In this document: piece by piece, positions 16,583 to 26,020 of the stretch | How the letters are laid out: the number at the start of each line of letters is the position of its first letter | Numbering within the stretch: position 1 is the stretch's first letter | From: Xylanibacter ruminicola | Lineage (GTDB): Bacteria > Bacteroidota > Bacteroidia > Bacteroidales > Bacteroidaceae | Direction of reading: 5' to 3' | Assembly: GCF_900142525.1 (NCBI RefSeq) | Contig: NZ_FRBD01000006.1 | Span: 82,103 to 146,102 of the forward strand | Length of the DNA: 64,000 nucleotides | Translations under genes and position numbers: made by a program | Notes under the pieces: model-generated | Databases searched by the model: none | The model's input: the letters and a program-made list of their open reading frames with translations, nothing else | Told to the model about the DNA's origin: nothing

Positions 16583-19500
16583 ATGCAAAACAAAGGAATT
16601 GTAAAATTTATCGCAGTGCTTTTGGTTCTCGTGTGCTGCTTCTACCTTTCCTTCTCGTTCGTAACACGCCATTACGAAAGTAAGGCTGCTGCTATGGGCG
16701 AAGAGGCAGGTGCGGAGTACCTCGATTCAATCAACAACGAGAAGGTGTACATGGGCATCTATTCTCTTAAGCAGTGCCGTGAGATGGAAATTGGCCTGGG
16801 TCTAGACCTGAAGGGCGGTATGAACGTAATTCTTGAGGTATCAGTACCTGATGTGGTTGACGTACTTGCTGACCACAAGACCGATGCCGCCTACAAGAAG
16901 GCTATGGAGCTGGCCAAGAAGGAAGAGGAGACAAGTCAGAACGACTTCATCTCTCTGTTCATTAAGTATTGGAAGCAGGAAGGCAACGGCCGTCCACTTG
17001 CTGCCATTTTTGCTACCCAGCAGATGAAGGGCAAGGTTAGCACATCGTCAAGCGACTCAGAAGTTGAGAACGCTCTTCGTGCCGAGGTGCAGAGTGCCGT
17101 TGATAACTCATTCAATGTAGTTCGTAACCGTATCGATAAGTTCGGCGTTGTACAGCCAAACATCCAGAAGCTTGAGGGCCAGAGCGGCCGTATCATGGTT
17201 GAGATGCCTGGTATCAAGGAGCCTGAGCGTGTTCGTAAGCTCCTCCAGGGTTCAGCTAACCTTGAGTTCTGGGAGACATACAACTCACAGGAGGTTACTC
17301 CTCTGCTCTCTCAGCTCAACCAGCGTTGGGCAGCTCAGGGTGGCGAGGTAGTAGAAGATTCTGCTGCTGTAGACAGTGTTGCTACTGCTGCCGTTGCTGA
17401 TAGTGCTAAGGCTACAACTGGCGATCTGGCATCTAAGCTGGCTAAGAAGGATAACGCTAAGGACAACAAGGCTCTTGAGCAGGCTAAGAAGCAGAACCCT
17501 CTGTTCTCTATCTTCCAGCCTACACAGGGCAACTCACTGGCCGTAGTTGGTTATGCTAACGCTCGCGATACTGCCGAGATTAACAAGATTATCTACTCTG
17601 AACTGGCTAACCGCATCTTCCCTGCCGAGCTGAAACTTCGCTGGGGTGCTCAGCCAGAGGACTTCGGAGGTCAGAATACTAAGGGCGACATCTTTGAGCT
17701 CTATGCTCTGAAGGTTACTGAGCCTTCAGGTCGTGCTCCACTGGAGGGTGATGTTATCACCAGCGCTAAGGACGACTTCGACCAGATGGGTCACCCTTCT
17801 GTATCAATGCAGATGAACTCTGACGGTGCACGTCGCTGGAGCCAGATCACAAAGCAAAACATCGGTAAGGCCGTAGCTATCGTGCTCGACGATGCCGTTT
17901 ACTCTGCTCCACGTATCCTCACTCAGATTGACGGTGGTAACTCTCAGATTACTGGTAACTTCACCATCGAGGCTACTAAGGACCTTGCTAACACTCTGAA
18001 CTCTGGTAAGATGCCAGCTCCTACACGTATCGTACAGGAGGAGGTTGTTGGTCCTTCACTCGGTGCTCAGTCAATCCAGCAGGGTATCATCTCGTTCATC
18101 GTTGCATTCGTGCTGCTGATGATTTACATGATCATGCTTTACGGCTTTGTTCCTGGTATCCTTTCAGATATCGCACTGCTGTTCAACCTGTTCTTCACTC
18201 TGGGTATTCTCACCTCGTTCCAGGCCGCTCTTACAATGCCTGGTATCGCCGGTATCGTACTTACTCTGGGTACTGCAGTTGACGCCAACGTGCTTATCTA
18301 TGAACGTATCAAGGAGGAGCTGAAGAAGGGTCTTGGTGTAAAGGAGGCTCTGAACAAGGGTTACTCTAACGCTTTCAGCGCTATCTTCGACTCTAACTTC
18401 ACTTCACTGATTACTGGTATCATCCTGCTCTACTTCGGTACAGGTCCTGTTAAGGGATTCGCTACCACTTGGATCATCGGTATTGTTATCTCATTCTTCA
18501 CAGCTGTTTACCTCACACGTGTGGTTTACGATTACATGCTGAGCAAGGATAAGTGGACAAACCTCACCTTCGTAACTGGTTACTCTAAGAACCTGATGCA
18601 GAACGCTAAGTTCAACTTCATGGGTTCATATAAGAAGACTTATGGTATCTGGGCTGCTGCAGCTGTAGTTTGCATTGGTTCGTTCTTTGTTCGCGGCTTG
18701 AGCCAGAGCATCGACTTCACCGGTGGTCGTAACTACGTAGTAACACTCGACAACCAGACTCCTGTTGAGGAGGTTCGTAAGGCTATGGCCGGTGCATTCA
18801 TCAACACCATTGGCGAGAAGGCTAATCAGGAGGCTAACACCTCTGTTATCGCTCTGGGTACTGATGGTAAGACCGTTCGTATCTCTACCAACTGGGATAT
18901 CGAGAGCAACAATCCTGAGGTTGACGACAAGGCTGAAACAATCCTGTTCAATGCTCTGAAGAAGGCTGGTCTCGTTAGCCAGTCAAGCGTAGAGAAGTTC
19001 AAGAATCCTGATGTTCGCGAGGGTGGTTCAATCATCAGCTCTGCCAAGGTAGGTCCTTCAGTAGCTAAGGATATCACTCACGGTGCTATCATCAGCGTAT
19101 GTATCGCTCTGATTGCTATCTTCCTCTACATCCTGCTGCGTTTCCGCAACCTTGCATTCTCAGTAGGTGCAGTTGTAGCTCTGGCTCTGGATGCTCTGCT
19201 CGTAATCGGTGTTTACTCACTGTGCTGGGGCTGGGTTCCAATGTCGCTCGAGATCGACCAGGTATTCATCGGTGCTATCCTTACCGTTATCGGTTACTCT
19301 ATCAACGATAAGGTGGTTGTATTCGACCGTATCCGTGAGAACCTTGGCCTCTACGCTAAGCGCGACCGTCAGCAGCTGTTCAACGAGTCACTAAACCAGA
19401 CTCTGGCTCGTACCATCAACACCTCTGTAACCACTCTGATTGTGCTGCTGGCTATCTTCATCCTTGGTGGTGATAGCATCCGCTCGTTCTCTCTGGCCAT

Positions 19501-19624
19501 GATTCTTGGTGTTGTATTCGGAACTCTCAGCTCACTGTTCATCGCTGCTCCTACAGCATTCCTGTGGATGGGCCGCACCATCAAGGACGATGAGACTCTG
19601 CCTGAGGCTCCTGCTGCAAAGTAA
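16583..19624 (+). CDS. secDF: Protein translocase subunit SecDF (fused)
   Basis: A 1013-residue fusion of SecD and SecF, the proton-driven component that helps pull exported proteins through SecYEG. An N-terminal anchor helix (IVKFIAVLLVLVCCFYLSF) is followed by the SecD signature GLGLDLKGGMNVILEV, the P1 periplasmic domain, and six helices. A second anchor comes around residue 690 with the SecF signature SIDFTGGRNYVV and the last six helices (TVIGYSINDKVVVFDRIREN). The periplasmic part has an Ala/Lys-rich linker (about residues 260-305). The start MQNKG is chosen because the promoter box lies within the longer frame. Fused SecDF is usual in Bacteroidota. Confidence 0.96.
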   Translation: MQNKGIVKFIAVLLVLVCCFYLSFSFVTRHYESKAAAMGEEAGAEYLDSINNEKVYMGIYSLKQCREMEIGLGLDLKGGMNVILEVSVPDVVDVLADHKTDAAYKKAMELAKKEEETSQNDFISLFIKYWKQEGNGRPLAAIFATQQMKGKVSTSSSDSEVENALRAEVQSAVDNSFNVVRNRIDKFGVVQPNIQKLEGQSGRIMVEMPGIKEPERVRKLLQGSANLEFWETYNSQEVTPLLSQLNQRWAAQGGEVVEDSAAVDSVATAAVADSAKATTGDLASKLAKKDNAKDNKALEQAKKQNPLFSIFQPTQGNSLAVVGYANARDTAEINKIIYSELANRIFPAELKLRWGAQPEDFGGQNTKGDIFELYALKVTEPSGRAPLEGDVITSAKDDFDQMGHPSVSMQMNSDGARRWSQITKQNIGKAVAIVLDDAVYSAPRILTQIDGGNSQITGNFTIEATKDLANTLNSGKMPAPTRIVQEEVVGPSLGAQSIQQGIISFIVAFVLLMIYMIMLYGFVPGILSDIALLFNLFFTLGILTSFQAALTMPGIAGIVLTLGTAVDANVLIYERIKEELKKGLGVKEALNKGYSNAFSAIFDSNFTSLITGIILLYFGTGPVKGFATTWIIGIVISFFTAVYLTRVVYDYMLSKDKWTNLTFVTGYSKNLMQNAKFNFMGSYKKTYGIWAAAAVVCIGSFFVRGLSQSIDFTGGRNYVVTLDNQTPVEEVRKAMAGAFINTIGEKANQEANTSVIALGTDGKTVRISTNWDIESNNPEVDDKAETILFNALKKAGLVSQSSVEKFKNPDVREGGSIISSAKVGPSVAKDITHGAIISVCIALIAIFLYILLRFRNLAFSVGAVVALALDALLVIGVYSLCWGWVPMSLEIDQVFIGAILTVIGYSINDKVVVFDRIRENLGLYAKRDRQQLFNESLNQTLARTINTSVTTLIVLLAIFILGGDSIRSFSLAMILGVVFGTLSSLFIAAPTAFLWMGRTIKDDETLPEAPAAK

Positions 19625-19656
19625 ATAGAACTTTTATAGCATTATTGTCATAAATG

Positions 19657-19695
19657 AGAGCTGCATTCCAACATCGGAGTGCAGCTCTTTTTTTA
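19657..19695 (+). terminator. Intrinsic terminator of secDF
   Basis: AGAGCTGCA (19657-19665) pairs perfectly with TGCAGCTCT (19680-19688), followed by a run of T to 19694. Confidence 0.85.
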
Positions 19696-19751
19696 TTGCC
19701 ATCATAAAAAAAATACACGTACGCATACGCGCACGTGTACATAAATAAGAG

Positions 19752-19823
19752 TACCCCGACCGCGAATCGAACGCGGAACTAAGTCTTAGGAGGACCTTGT
19801 TATATCCATTTAACTATCAGGGC
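19752..19823 (-). tRNA. tRNA-Arg (anticodon CCT)
   Basis: On the minus strand the acceptor GCCCTGA pairs with TCGGGGT (with G:U pairs). The anticodon stem is AGGTC-GACTT around CTCCTAA (anticodon CCT), and the T-arm is built on GCGTTCGATTCGC. CCA is not encoded. Confidence 0.93.
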
Positions 19824-19839
19824 AGCGTGTGTTTCTGCG

Positions 19840-19847
19840 TGCAAAGG
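19840..19847 (-). promoter_or_regulatory. -7 box for tRNA-Arg
   Basis: TACCTTTG on the minus strand, 16 bases before the tRNA 5' end. It lies just downstream of the GH28-GH43 stop, so the tRNA has its own promoter. Confidence 0.75.
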
Positions 19848-19873
19848 TACGAGTTTTCCGTCAATCAACCAAA

Positions 19874-22687
19874 CTATTGGGCAAAATTCTGCTCGAAACA
19901 GTCGAATTGGGCCATCGATGATGAGGTTTTACGCCTAGACTTGACTTGGTCTGTAGGCTCATAGCAGAACAAACCTACACGGATACCCTTCCAATATCCT
20001 CCTCGCATGCTGAAAGACGAACCAGCAGGATGATAATTTCTGCCATCAAAACTATAATAGAACTGGTGGCGATTCTGTTCTGAATCATTGGCAACCTTTA
20101 ACCACACTTCTTTATATATACCTTTTTTTATCACCTTGCGCTTTCCACCAAACTCCACAAAAACTCCGTTTTTACAGAGCCCTACGCCACAAAACAGCTT
20201 TCCAGAACAGAAGAGACCGGCATAACTGGAACCTGAGACACTCACCTTGGTGATACTCTCACTTTGAAATCCAACAACTTTTTGAGTTAACATATTTCTA
20301 ACCTGCTTTAAACTATCAGCAGGAAGTGCCTTAAGTGTGAGCCATCCCTTACGGTCAGTAAGATTCCAATGTGTATCAACAGGATTATGATTCCACTGCC
20401 ATTGTAAACCCAATGAACCAGAGAAGTCGTCAGAGGTTTTCAAAGGGGTTGATACGGGCGATGAAATTGGCTTTTTCCATGCAGCAACTGGCTCACCTAC
20501 ACCGTTCTTGTCGTAATCTACGCCAATGACAGGCCAATCTGCCTCCCAACGGGCTGGCTGCAGATGAACCACACGCCCCAAAACAGGTGTCTCCTGAAAG
20601 TGGTAGAACCACCACGAACCATCGGGCGCATCTACAAGTGCACCTTGATGAGGACCATTTATCCGTGTAGAACCTTGCTCTAACACAATACGTCCCTCAT
20701 AAGGGCCATAGATACTACGAGAACGCAATACTGTTTGCCAACCAGTACCTACACCTCCCTCTGGAATGATCAGATAATAGTAGCCATGCCGTTTCATAAA
20801 CTTTGTTCCTTCGGCTACAGGACCTTCGTAAACTGTCTTACCCTCATCGAGCAGTGTTTTACCATCTGCCGACATGCGATGAACGATAATCGGACCTGCT
20901 CCATACTGACTACGGCCTAGATAAGCCTGTCCATCTTCATCCCAGAACGGGCACGGATCCTCCCACTTGGCCACGCGCTTAACAAGATGCAAAGGCGCCC
21001 AAGGGCCTTTAGGATCTTTAGCTGTAGACATATAGAGTCCTTCTTCGGGCGTACAGAAGTAGACGTAGAAAAGACCATTATGATAGCGAATACTTGGCGC
21101 CCACGAACCACCGGCATAATGCTGGTTTGCATCCCACCCCGGCTCATCAAAACGATGATAAATCTGGCTGATATAGCGCCAGTTCACCATATCATCGCTC
21201 TTCAGTACCTGCATTCCCATAAAGTGGAAATCAGAAGCCACCATATAATATTTATTTCCCACGCGGATAACGTCGGGATCAGAGAAATCGGCATTAAGTA
21301 CAGGATTATGATAGGTGCCATCACCCTGATCTCCCCACCCCTGAGCATCAACCTCAACAAAATCAGGGCGCACATCTGGTTCATCAGTTAGAATATTTAC
21401 ATTTTCAAACTGTACATTACGAGCATGACGCACATAGAATCCCTTGGCTGGCAGATTGCCCCACATGGTTGCCTCAGGATAACTAGAAGCCTTTTCATTG
21501 GCGATAGAATCAGCAATTTCCGCTAACTGAGAAGTCTTTACCCCACCCTTATGATGCAGCGTAATATTAGAAAGCCACACGTTACGAACAGGATGACCAG
21601 GCAATCCTGTTACCGAACAGCCCATAGAGCCTGCATGACGAATCTGAACATTATCAATCCTAACGCCATCTATATGTCCCACATGGTCAATATGCAGCCC
21701 CGCCTTATAACCTCGACCACGATTGCCCAAACGGACAAAGATGGGCGATTCCGTTCCCTCTACAGTAAAATCAGAGATATTAACGTTCTCCATCACACCT
21801 CCGTCAACTATTTCGAGCGAAACAGCAGATGAACCAATCCACTGCCCGAAGAACTTTTCGTGCTGATTGTAACTAGGTTTCACCACGATGCCGCTGATAT
21901 TGATATTACGGAAACCACCATTTGTCTCAGTACCCAACTTCACAGCGTTACAATGACTCGACACCACACAATCGCTGATACGCACATTCTCGCAAAGGCG
22001 TGGCGAAGTGCTTTTAAGCGTAATTCCGTCATCATCGCTATCAGCTATCATCCCCCGCACTATTACCTCGTGGCAACCATCTATATCGAGTGCATCATTA
22101 TTATAATTGTTGCGATTAAAAACCTTAATTCCATTGATAATAAGGCGATCGCAGGCCAGATAGTGCTGCATCCAGCAACCTGAATTACGTAATGTAACAC
22201 CCCGCACCATAATATCCTGACTCTGGATGAAACGAATGAGATGTGGACGGGTGATGCCCTCATCGTTCCACGATAGTTTCTTGAAAGCCCTACCACGACC
22301 ATCGATAGTACCCAAACCATCGATCGACACATCCTGAACACCATCGGCATAGATGAGCTGAATGGTTGTAGTCTGCGTGCGGAGCGACAAATAATCCGAT
22401 TTCATCGGGATATAATCATCTAATCGGGTACTTCCAAAGAGCGTAGCACCCTGTTCCAGATAAAGATGCACATGGCTTTTAAGTTGTATGGTACCTATTT
22501 TGTACATACCAGCAGGAACCACCACTCTACCTCCACCTGCCTGCGAACAAGCATTGATAGCACTCTGAAGTGCATGAGTACTAAGCACTGTGGTGTCGTT
22601 TTTGGCACCATAATCCTTGATGTTATAGTCGGCTGCGTGCATAGATAATGCACACGCTGACATGAGAATAGTTACAATTACTTTCAT
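19874..22687 (-). CDS. Secreted GH28-GH43 fusion glycoside hydrolase
   Basis: About 937 residues. A signal peptide (MKVIVTILMSACALSMHA) is followed by a GH28 right-handed beta-helix (about 20-440): YNIKDYGAKNDTT, then acidic-site motifs DALDIDGCHE and ADSDDDGITLKS, and CNAVKLGTETNGG. From about residue 450 a GH43 five-blade propeller follows, with base Asp in NADFSDPDVIR, a second Asp in WEDPCPFWDEDG and acid Glu in GPVAEGTKF. A C-terminal beta-sandwich of the GH43 accessory type completes it (about 720-937). The pairing suggests removal of galacturonic acid plus an arabinose or xylose decoration from pectin. The start at 22687 is chosen because a promoter box covers the longer frame. Confidence 0.88.
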   Translation of the reverse strand: MKVIVTILMSACALSMHAADYNIKDYGAKNDTTVLSTHALQSAINACSQAGGGRVVVPAGMYKIGTIQLKSHVHLYLEQGATLFGSTRLDDYIPMKSDYLSLRTQTTTIQLIYADGVQDVSIDGLGTIDGRGRAFKKLSWNDEGITRPHLIRFIQSQDIMVRGVTLRNSGCWMQHYLACDRLIINGIKVFNRNNYNNDALDIDGCHEVIVRGMIADSDDDGITLKSTSPRLCENVRISDCVVSSHCNAVKLGTETNGGFRNINISGIVVKPSYNQHEKFFGQWIGSSAVSLEIVDGGVMENVNISDFTVEGTESPIFVRLGNRGRGYKAGLHIDHVGHIDGVRIDNVQIRHAGSMGCSVTGLPGHPVRNVWLSNITLHHKGGVKTSQLAEIADSIANEKASSYPEATMWGNLPAKGFYVRHARNVQFENVNILTDEPDVRPDFVEVDAQGWGDQGDGTYHNPVLNADFSDPDVIRVGNKYYMVASDFHFMGMQVLKSDDMVNWRYISQIYHRFDEPGWDANQHYAGGSWAPSIRYHNGLFYVYFCTPEEGLYMSTAKDPKGPWAPLHLVKRVAKWEDPCPFWDEDGQAYLGRSQYGAGPIIVHRMSADGKTLLDEGKTVYEGPVAEGTKFMKRHGYYYLIIPEGGVGTGWQTVLRSRSIYGPYEGRIVLEQGSTRINGPHQGALVDAPDGSWWFYHFQETPVLGRVVHLQPARWEADWPVIGVDYDKNGVGEPVAAWKKPISSPVSTPLKTSDDFSGSLGLQWQWNHNPVDTHWNLTDRKGWLTLKALPADSLKQVRNMLTQKVVGFQSESITKVSVSGSSYAGLFCSGKLFCGVGLCKNGVFVEFGGKRKVIKKGIYKEVWLKVANDSEQNRHQFYYSFDGRNYHPAGSSFSMRGGYWKGIRVGLFCYEPTDQVKSRRKTSSSMAQFDCFEQNFAQ

Positions 22688-22695
22688 ATATGTTG

Positions 22696-22703
22696 CAAAG
22701 TTA
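22696..22703 (-). promoter_or_regulatory. -7 box for the GH28-GH43 gene
   Basis: TAACTTTG on the minus strand, only 8 bases from the ATG at 22687. If used, the mRNA would be leaderless or nearly so. Confidence 0.55.
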
Positions 22704-22746
22704 AACAATTCAGCGTAATAACGTAGCTTTAATGATGGTTTTTTAC

Positions 22747-22754
22747 TATCTTTG
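22747..22754 (+). promoter_or_regulatory. -7 box for the divergent GH43 gene
   Basis: TATCTTTG followed by CAAGC, 41 bases before the GH43 ATG. An AACGTAGCTTTAA stretch at 22720-22732 resembles the 11-bp repeats at 4919, but the second TAAC is degenerate and the spacing to this box differs. Confidence 0.7.
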
Positions 22755-22795
22755 CAAGCAAAATATCGAAATTAAAATCAATTTACCCCTATTTT

Positions 22796-24844
22796 ATGAA
22801 GAAACTATTTATTCTACCTCTGCTGCTATTTGCCGCGTTGTCGGTCAACGCACAGAACCCCTATCTCCCACTCTGGGAACATCTGCCTGATGGCGAACCA
22901 CGTGTTTTCGAGGATCCCGACAACCCAGGCAAACTGCGTGCATACATCATCGGATCGCACGACACCAAATATACTGATTATTGCGGTAGCGACATACGCA
23001 TGTGGTCGGCACCAGTTGAAGACCTGACCCAATGGCGCGATGAGGGACCGATATTTACCTATTATGTTGACGGACAATGGGACACCATGTTTGCCCCCGA
23101 CCTGGTAGAGGTGAAGGACAAGGCTACTGGCAAAAAGACCTACTACCTTTATCCTCACTCTCGCGGATGGCAGCGTGTGCCAATGGTTTGTAAAGGCGAC
23201 AGGCCAAACGGACCTTTCACCCCTATCAATCTGACAGAGGATGGCCGTAAGTGTCTTCCTGGTTCGCTTATCGATTTCGACCCATCGGTATTCATCGAGA
23301 ACATCACCAATAAGAAGGATAAGGACTACGACAAGGGCTACCGTGCCTACGTATTCTATGGATTCCAGCACTCTACAGCCTGCGAGCTGGATCAGAACAC
23401 CATGTACTCTATGCGTCCGGGCACAGAACTGCACGACTACTTTATCCCCGCATCGGCCAGCTACGGCAAGGTGCGCGATCCAGAGGGCACACAGTATCCT
23501 GCACTCTATAAAGGTCAGAACCCTGGCGAATTCAACTTCTTCGAGGCTTCAAGCATCCGTCAGGTTGGCAACAAGTACGTCATGGTATTCTCAGGCTATA
23601 GTGGTCCTGAATACGGACAGGGTTCAACAAACTCTGCGCTTCGTTATGCCTTTGGCGATTCACCCTTAGGTCCCTGGCGCTCTGGTGGTGTATTGGTCGA
23701 CTCGCGTGGCGTAGTTGAGGGCGAGAACAGCGCCAAACTTATCACCACTAACGCCGCACACAACACCCACGGCTCGCTACAGGAAATAAACGGCCAGTGG
23801 TACGTGTTCTATCATCGTCCGCCACGTGGTTTCGGCTACGCTCGTCAGGCAATGGTAGCCCCGGTAAAGATAACCTGGGACAAGAAACCTGTTGCAAAGG
23901 GCGGTACTGTAAAAATAACTGGTTATGACCCATATACCGATAAGGCAGGTAACAACGTGTGGACAGCCAAGGCTAGTGATGGCACAGAGTATACAGGCGC
24001 AGAAGTAACATCTGAGGGATTCCAGATCTATGGTCTGCCACCATACGCCTACTATTCTGCAGGTATTGCCTGCTTTATGACTGGAGGCACAAACAGCAAC
24101 GAGTGGATGCAAGATAATCACGACATTTGGAACAACTCTATGGATCTGGCAGGCATCACCAACACAGGCATCGTAGGCTTTAAGTACTTCGGATTTGGTG
24201 GACTGGTGAGGGACACCAAGGGTATCAAGGCCTTTAAAGGAGCACAAAAAGGCGATGGAACCACACTGAACCTGAACCTGACTCCTGGCGGACACGGTGC
24301 ATTTAAGATTCACGTACGCCTCGACAACGCATGGAATGGCGAGGAGATTGCAGTAATCGATGTACCAGCCGATGCACCACGTACAGCAAACATCTACAAG
24401 GTAGCCGTTCCTGCCGTTGAGGGACTCACAGGCAAGCACGCCATCTATCTGGTAGCCGAAGGTGCTGACATCAAGACTCCTGCGCGCCCACAGTGGGGCC
24501 CACGTCGTGGACCTCAGCGCCCACAGGGATTGTTCGATCTGCACGGAATCGGATTCTCAAAAGCAGGCGAGAAGTTCGAGGCACCAGCAGTGCCTCAGGT
24601 TACTATCGAACTCAATGGCACCAAGTTGATTATCCCTGACACACCAATCCGCTTTACCAATCAAAACGGATATACCGACCAGACACGTTATCAGGTTTAT
24701 GGCAAGACGGGAAAGGATGGCAACACCATCAAGTGCTCTGCTAGTGCACCTGGAGTAACTTTCAAGATCGGAAACGTTGTAGATGGCCGTTGTGCCATCA
24801 AAGCAACATACAACGGACTGACTAAGATTTTCCTGATTAACTAA
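22796..24844 (+). CDS. Secreted GH43 family glycoside hydrolase with C-terminal carbohydrate-binding-like domain
   Basis: A 682-residue protein. A signal peptide (MKKLFILPLLLFAALSVNAQ) is followed by a GH43-type propeller (about 25-385). The candidate base Asp is in RVFEDPDNPGK (about 40), the pKa-modulating Asp in LIDFDPSVF (about 163) and the acid Glu in FNFFEASSIR (about 252). The segment NAAHNTHGSLQEINGQWYVFYHR is typical of the family's metal/His region. The C-terminal part (about 390-590) looks like a beta-sandwich carbohydrate-binding module, followed by a short tail domain. It is probably an arabinofuranosidase or xylosidase. It is transcribed divergently from the GH28-GH43 gene. Confidence 0.87.
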   Translation: MKKLFILPLLLFAALSVNAQNPYLPLWEHLPDGEPRVFEDPDNPGKLRAYIIGSHDTKYTDYCGSDIRMWSAPVEDLTQWRDEGPIFTYYVDGQWDTMFAPDLVEVKDKATGKKTYYLYPHSRGWQRVPMVCKGDRPNGPFTPINLTEDGRKCLPGSLIDFDPSVFIENITNKKDKDYDKGYRAYVFYGFQHSTACELDQNTMYSMRPGTELHDYFIPASASYGKVRDPEGTQYPALYKGQNPGEFNFFEASSIRQVGNKYVMVFSGYSGPEYGQGSTNSALRYAFGDSPLGPWRSGGVLVDSRGVVEGENSAKLITTNAAHNTHGSLQEINGQWYVFYHRPPRGFGYARQAMVAPVKITWDKKPVAKGGTVKITGYDPYTDKAGNNVWTAKASDGTEYTGAEVTSEGFQIYGLPPYAYYSAGIACFMTGGTNSNEWMQDNHDIWNNSMDLAGITNTGIVGFKYFGFGGLVRDTKGIKAFKGAQKGDGTTLNLNLTPGGHGAFKIHVRLDNAWNGEEIAVIDVPADAPRTANIYKVAVPAVEGLTGKHAIYLVAEGADIKTPARPQWGPRRGPQRPQGLFDLHGIGFSKAGEKFEAPAVPQVTIELNGTKLIIPDTPIRFTNQNGYTDQTRYQVYGKTGKDGNTIKCSASAPGVTFKIGNVVDGRCAIKATYNGLTKIFLIN

Positions 24845-24881
24845 ATAAAGGATGCACTTTTAATCGAGTGCATCCTTTATT
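24844..24881. terminator. Bidirectional terminator overlapping the 3' end of malY
   Basis: AATAAAGGATGCACT pairs with AGTGCATCCTTTATT, a 15-bp stem with an eight-base loop. The TAA of the minus-strand aminotransferase (24860-24862) lies at the loop, so one stem arm codes for its final residues. A pyrimidine run follows on the plus strand. Confidence 0.8.
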
Positions 24882-26020
24882 CTTTTCAAGGCTTCCATCA
24901 AACGTGAGCGTTGTGTTGCTATGTTTATTCGCACATACCCCTCACCCGATTGCGGACCATACATGGTGCCTGGATTAAGCCATACCTTGGCTTCACTTAA
25001 CAGACGATCGCATAAATCTTGTGAAGTTTCGCCCATCTGGCTGATATCTACCCAACACAAGTAAGTGCCCTCAAGCTTACAAACATGCCACTGAGGAATG
25101 TTCTTCTCGATGAAATCGCACAAAAACTGGTAATTACCATATAGATATTCATTAAGTGCGTCAATCCAATCCTCGCTATCGTTATAGGCCGCTTTTAAAG
25201 CAACAGGGCCAAATGGGTTCAGGTCACACACTTCATTGATATTGATGGCACGATCCAAACGACGGCGCCACTCGGGTTGCGAGCAGATGATATTAGCCAC
25301 CTGCAATCCTGCGATGTTAAACGACTTGGAGGGGGAGTTAAGTATCACGCTATTTTGGCGGCACGACTCGCTAACCGCAGCAAAAGGTTGGAACTTACTT
25401 CCAGGCATCATCAGCTCGCAATGGATCTCGTCGCTTACCACTTTAACACCATACTTAAGACATATATCGTTCATATGCATTAACTCGGTCTTACTCCAAA
25501 CACGCCCTGTGGGATTGTGAGGGTTGCAAAGCAAGAAAACAGTAGTCTTCTCATCAGCACACTTAGCCTCAAAATCAGCCCAGTCAACCTCAAAGCTATC
25601 GTCCTTTCTCACCAAAACGGTTTCAAGCACCTCACAACCGTTATTGCGGACGGAAGAGAAGAAACAGTTATAATCAGGCGATAGAATCAGAACTTTCTCA
25701 CCGGGCATAGTCAAGGCCTTGATGGCCACAGACATAGCAGGAACAACACCAGTAGTATACAGAATCTCTTCGCGCTGTATAGCCCAGTCATGACGACGCT
25801 GGAACCACGAGATTACAGCATCATAGTAGCTATCGTCTACGTGAGTGTAGCCAAACACACCGTGTTCAGCACGCTTACGGATGGCTTCCTGAATGGCAGG
25901 TGCAGCCTTGAAGTCCATATCGGCCACCCACAGAGGAATGACTTCATCGCACTCCATCTCATCCCACTTAACGCAGCCCGTGTTGCGTCTATCAATTAAC
26001 TCATCGAAATTGTAGTTCAT
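24860..26020 (-). CDS. MalY/PatB-type PLP-dependent C-S lyase/aminotransferase
   Basis: A 386-residue fold-type I PLP enzyme. The Schiff-base lysine is K232 in NSPSKSFNIAGLQ, the PLP-binding Asp is D197 in VVSDEIH, and the substrate Arg near the C-terminus is in GEGYVRINIA. The N-terminal NFDELIDRRNTGCVKWD pattern is characteristic of the MalY/PatB (cystathionine beta-lyase-like) subgroup, which cleaves C-S bonds of cysteine conjugates. Its ATG overlaps the stop of the upstream DUF3737 gene by four bases, so the two are translationally coupled. The last codons form part of a shared terminator hairpin. Confidence 0.9.
   Translation of the reverse strand: MNYNFDELIDRRNTGCVKWDEMECDEVIPLWVADMDFKAAPAIQEAIRKRAEHGVFGYTHVDDSYYDAVISWFQRRHDWAIQREEILYTTGVVPAMSVAIKALTMPGEKVLILSPDYNCFFSSVRNNGCEVLETVLVRKDDSFEVDWADFEAKCADEKTTVFLLCNPHNPTGRVWSKTELMHMNDICLKYGVKVVSDEIHCELMMPGSKFQPFAAVSESCRQNSVILNSPSKSFNIAGLQVANIICSQPEWRRRLDRAININEVCDLNPFGPVALKAAYNDSEDWIDALNEYLYGNYQFLCDFIEKNIPQWHVCKLEGTYLCWVDISQMGETSQDLCDRLLSEAKVWLNPGTMYGPQSGEGYVRINIATQRSRLMEALKRIKDALD

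Noticed and set aside
20735..22708. Possible SusC/SusD or regulator near the GH28/GH43 genes
   Set aside because: No open frame with such features was found; only antisense shadows are present.
22717..22738. Repeat-like AACGTAGCTTTAA as a further site of the TAAC regulon
   Set aside because: Only one full TAAC unit is present and its distance to either -7 box does not match the 32-33 base rule.
23777..24544. Minus-strand open frame of 255 codons
   Set aside because: Antisense to the GH43 gene at 22796, Cys-rich nonsense composition, no promoter.
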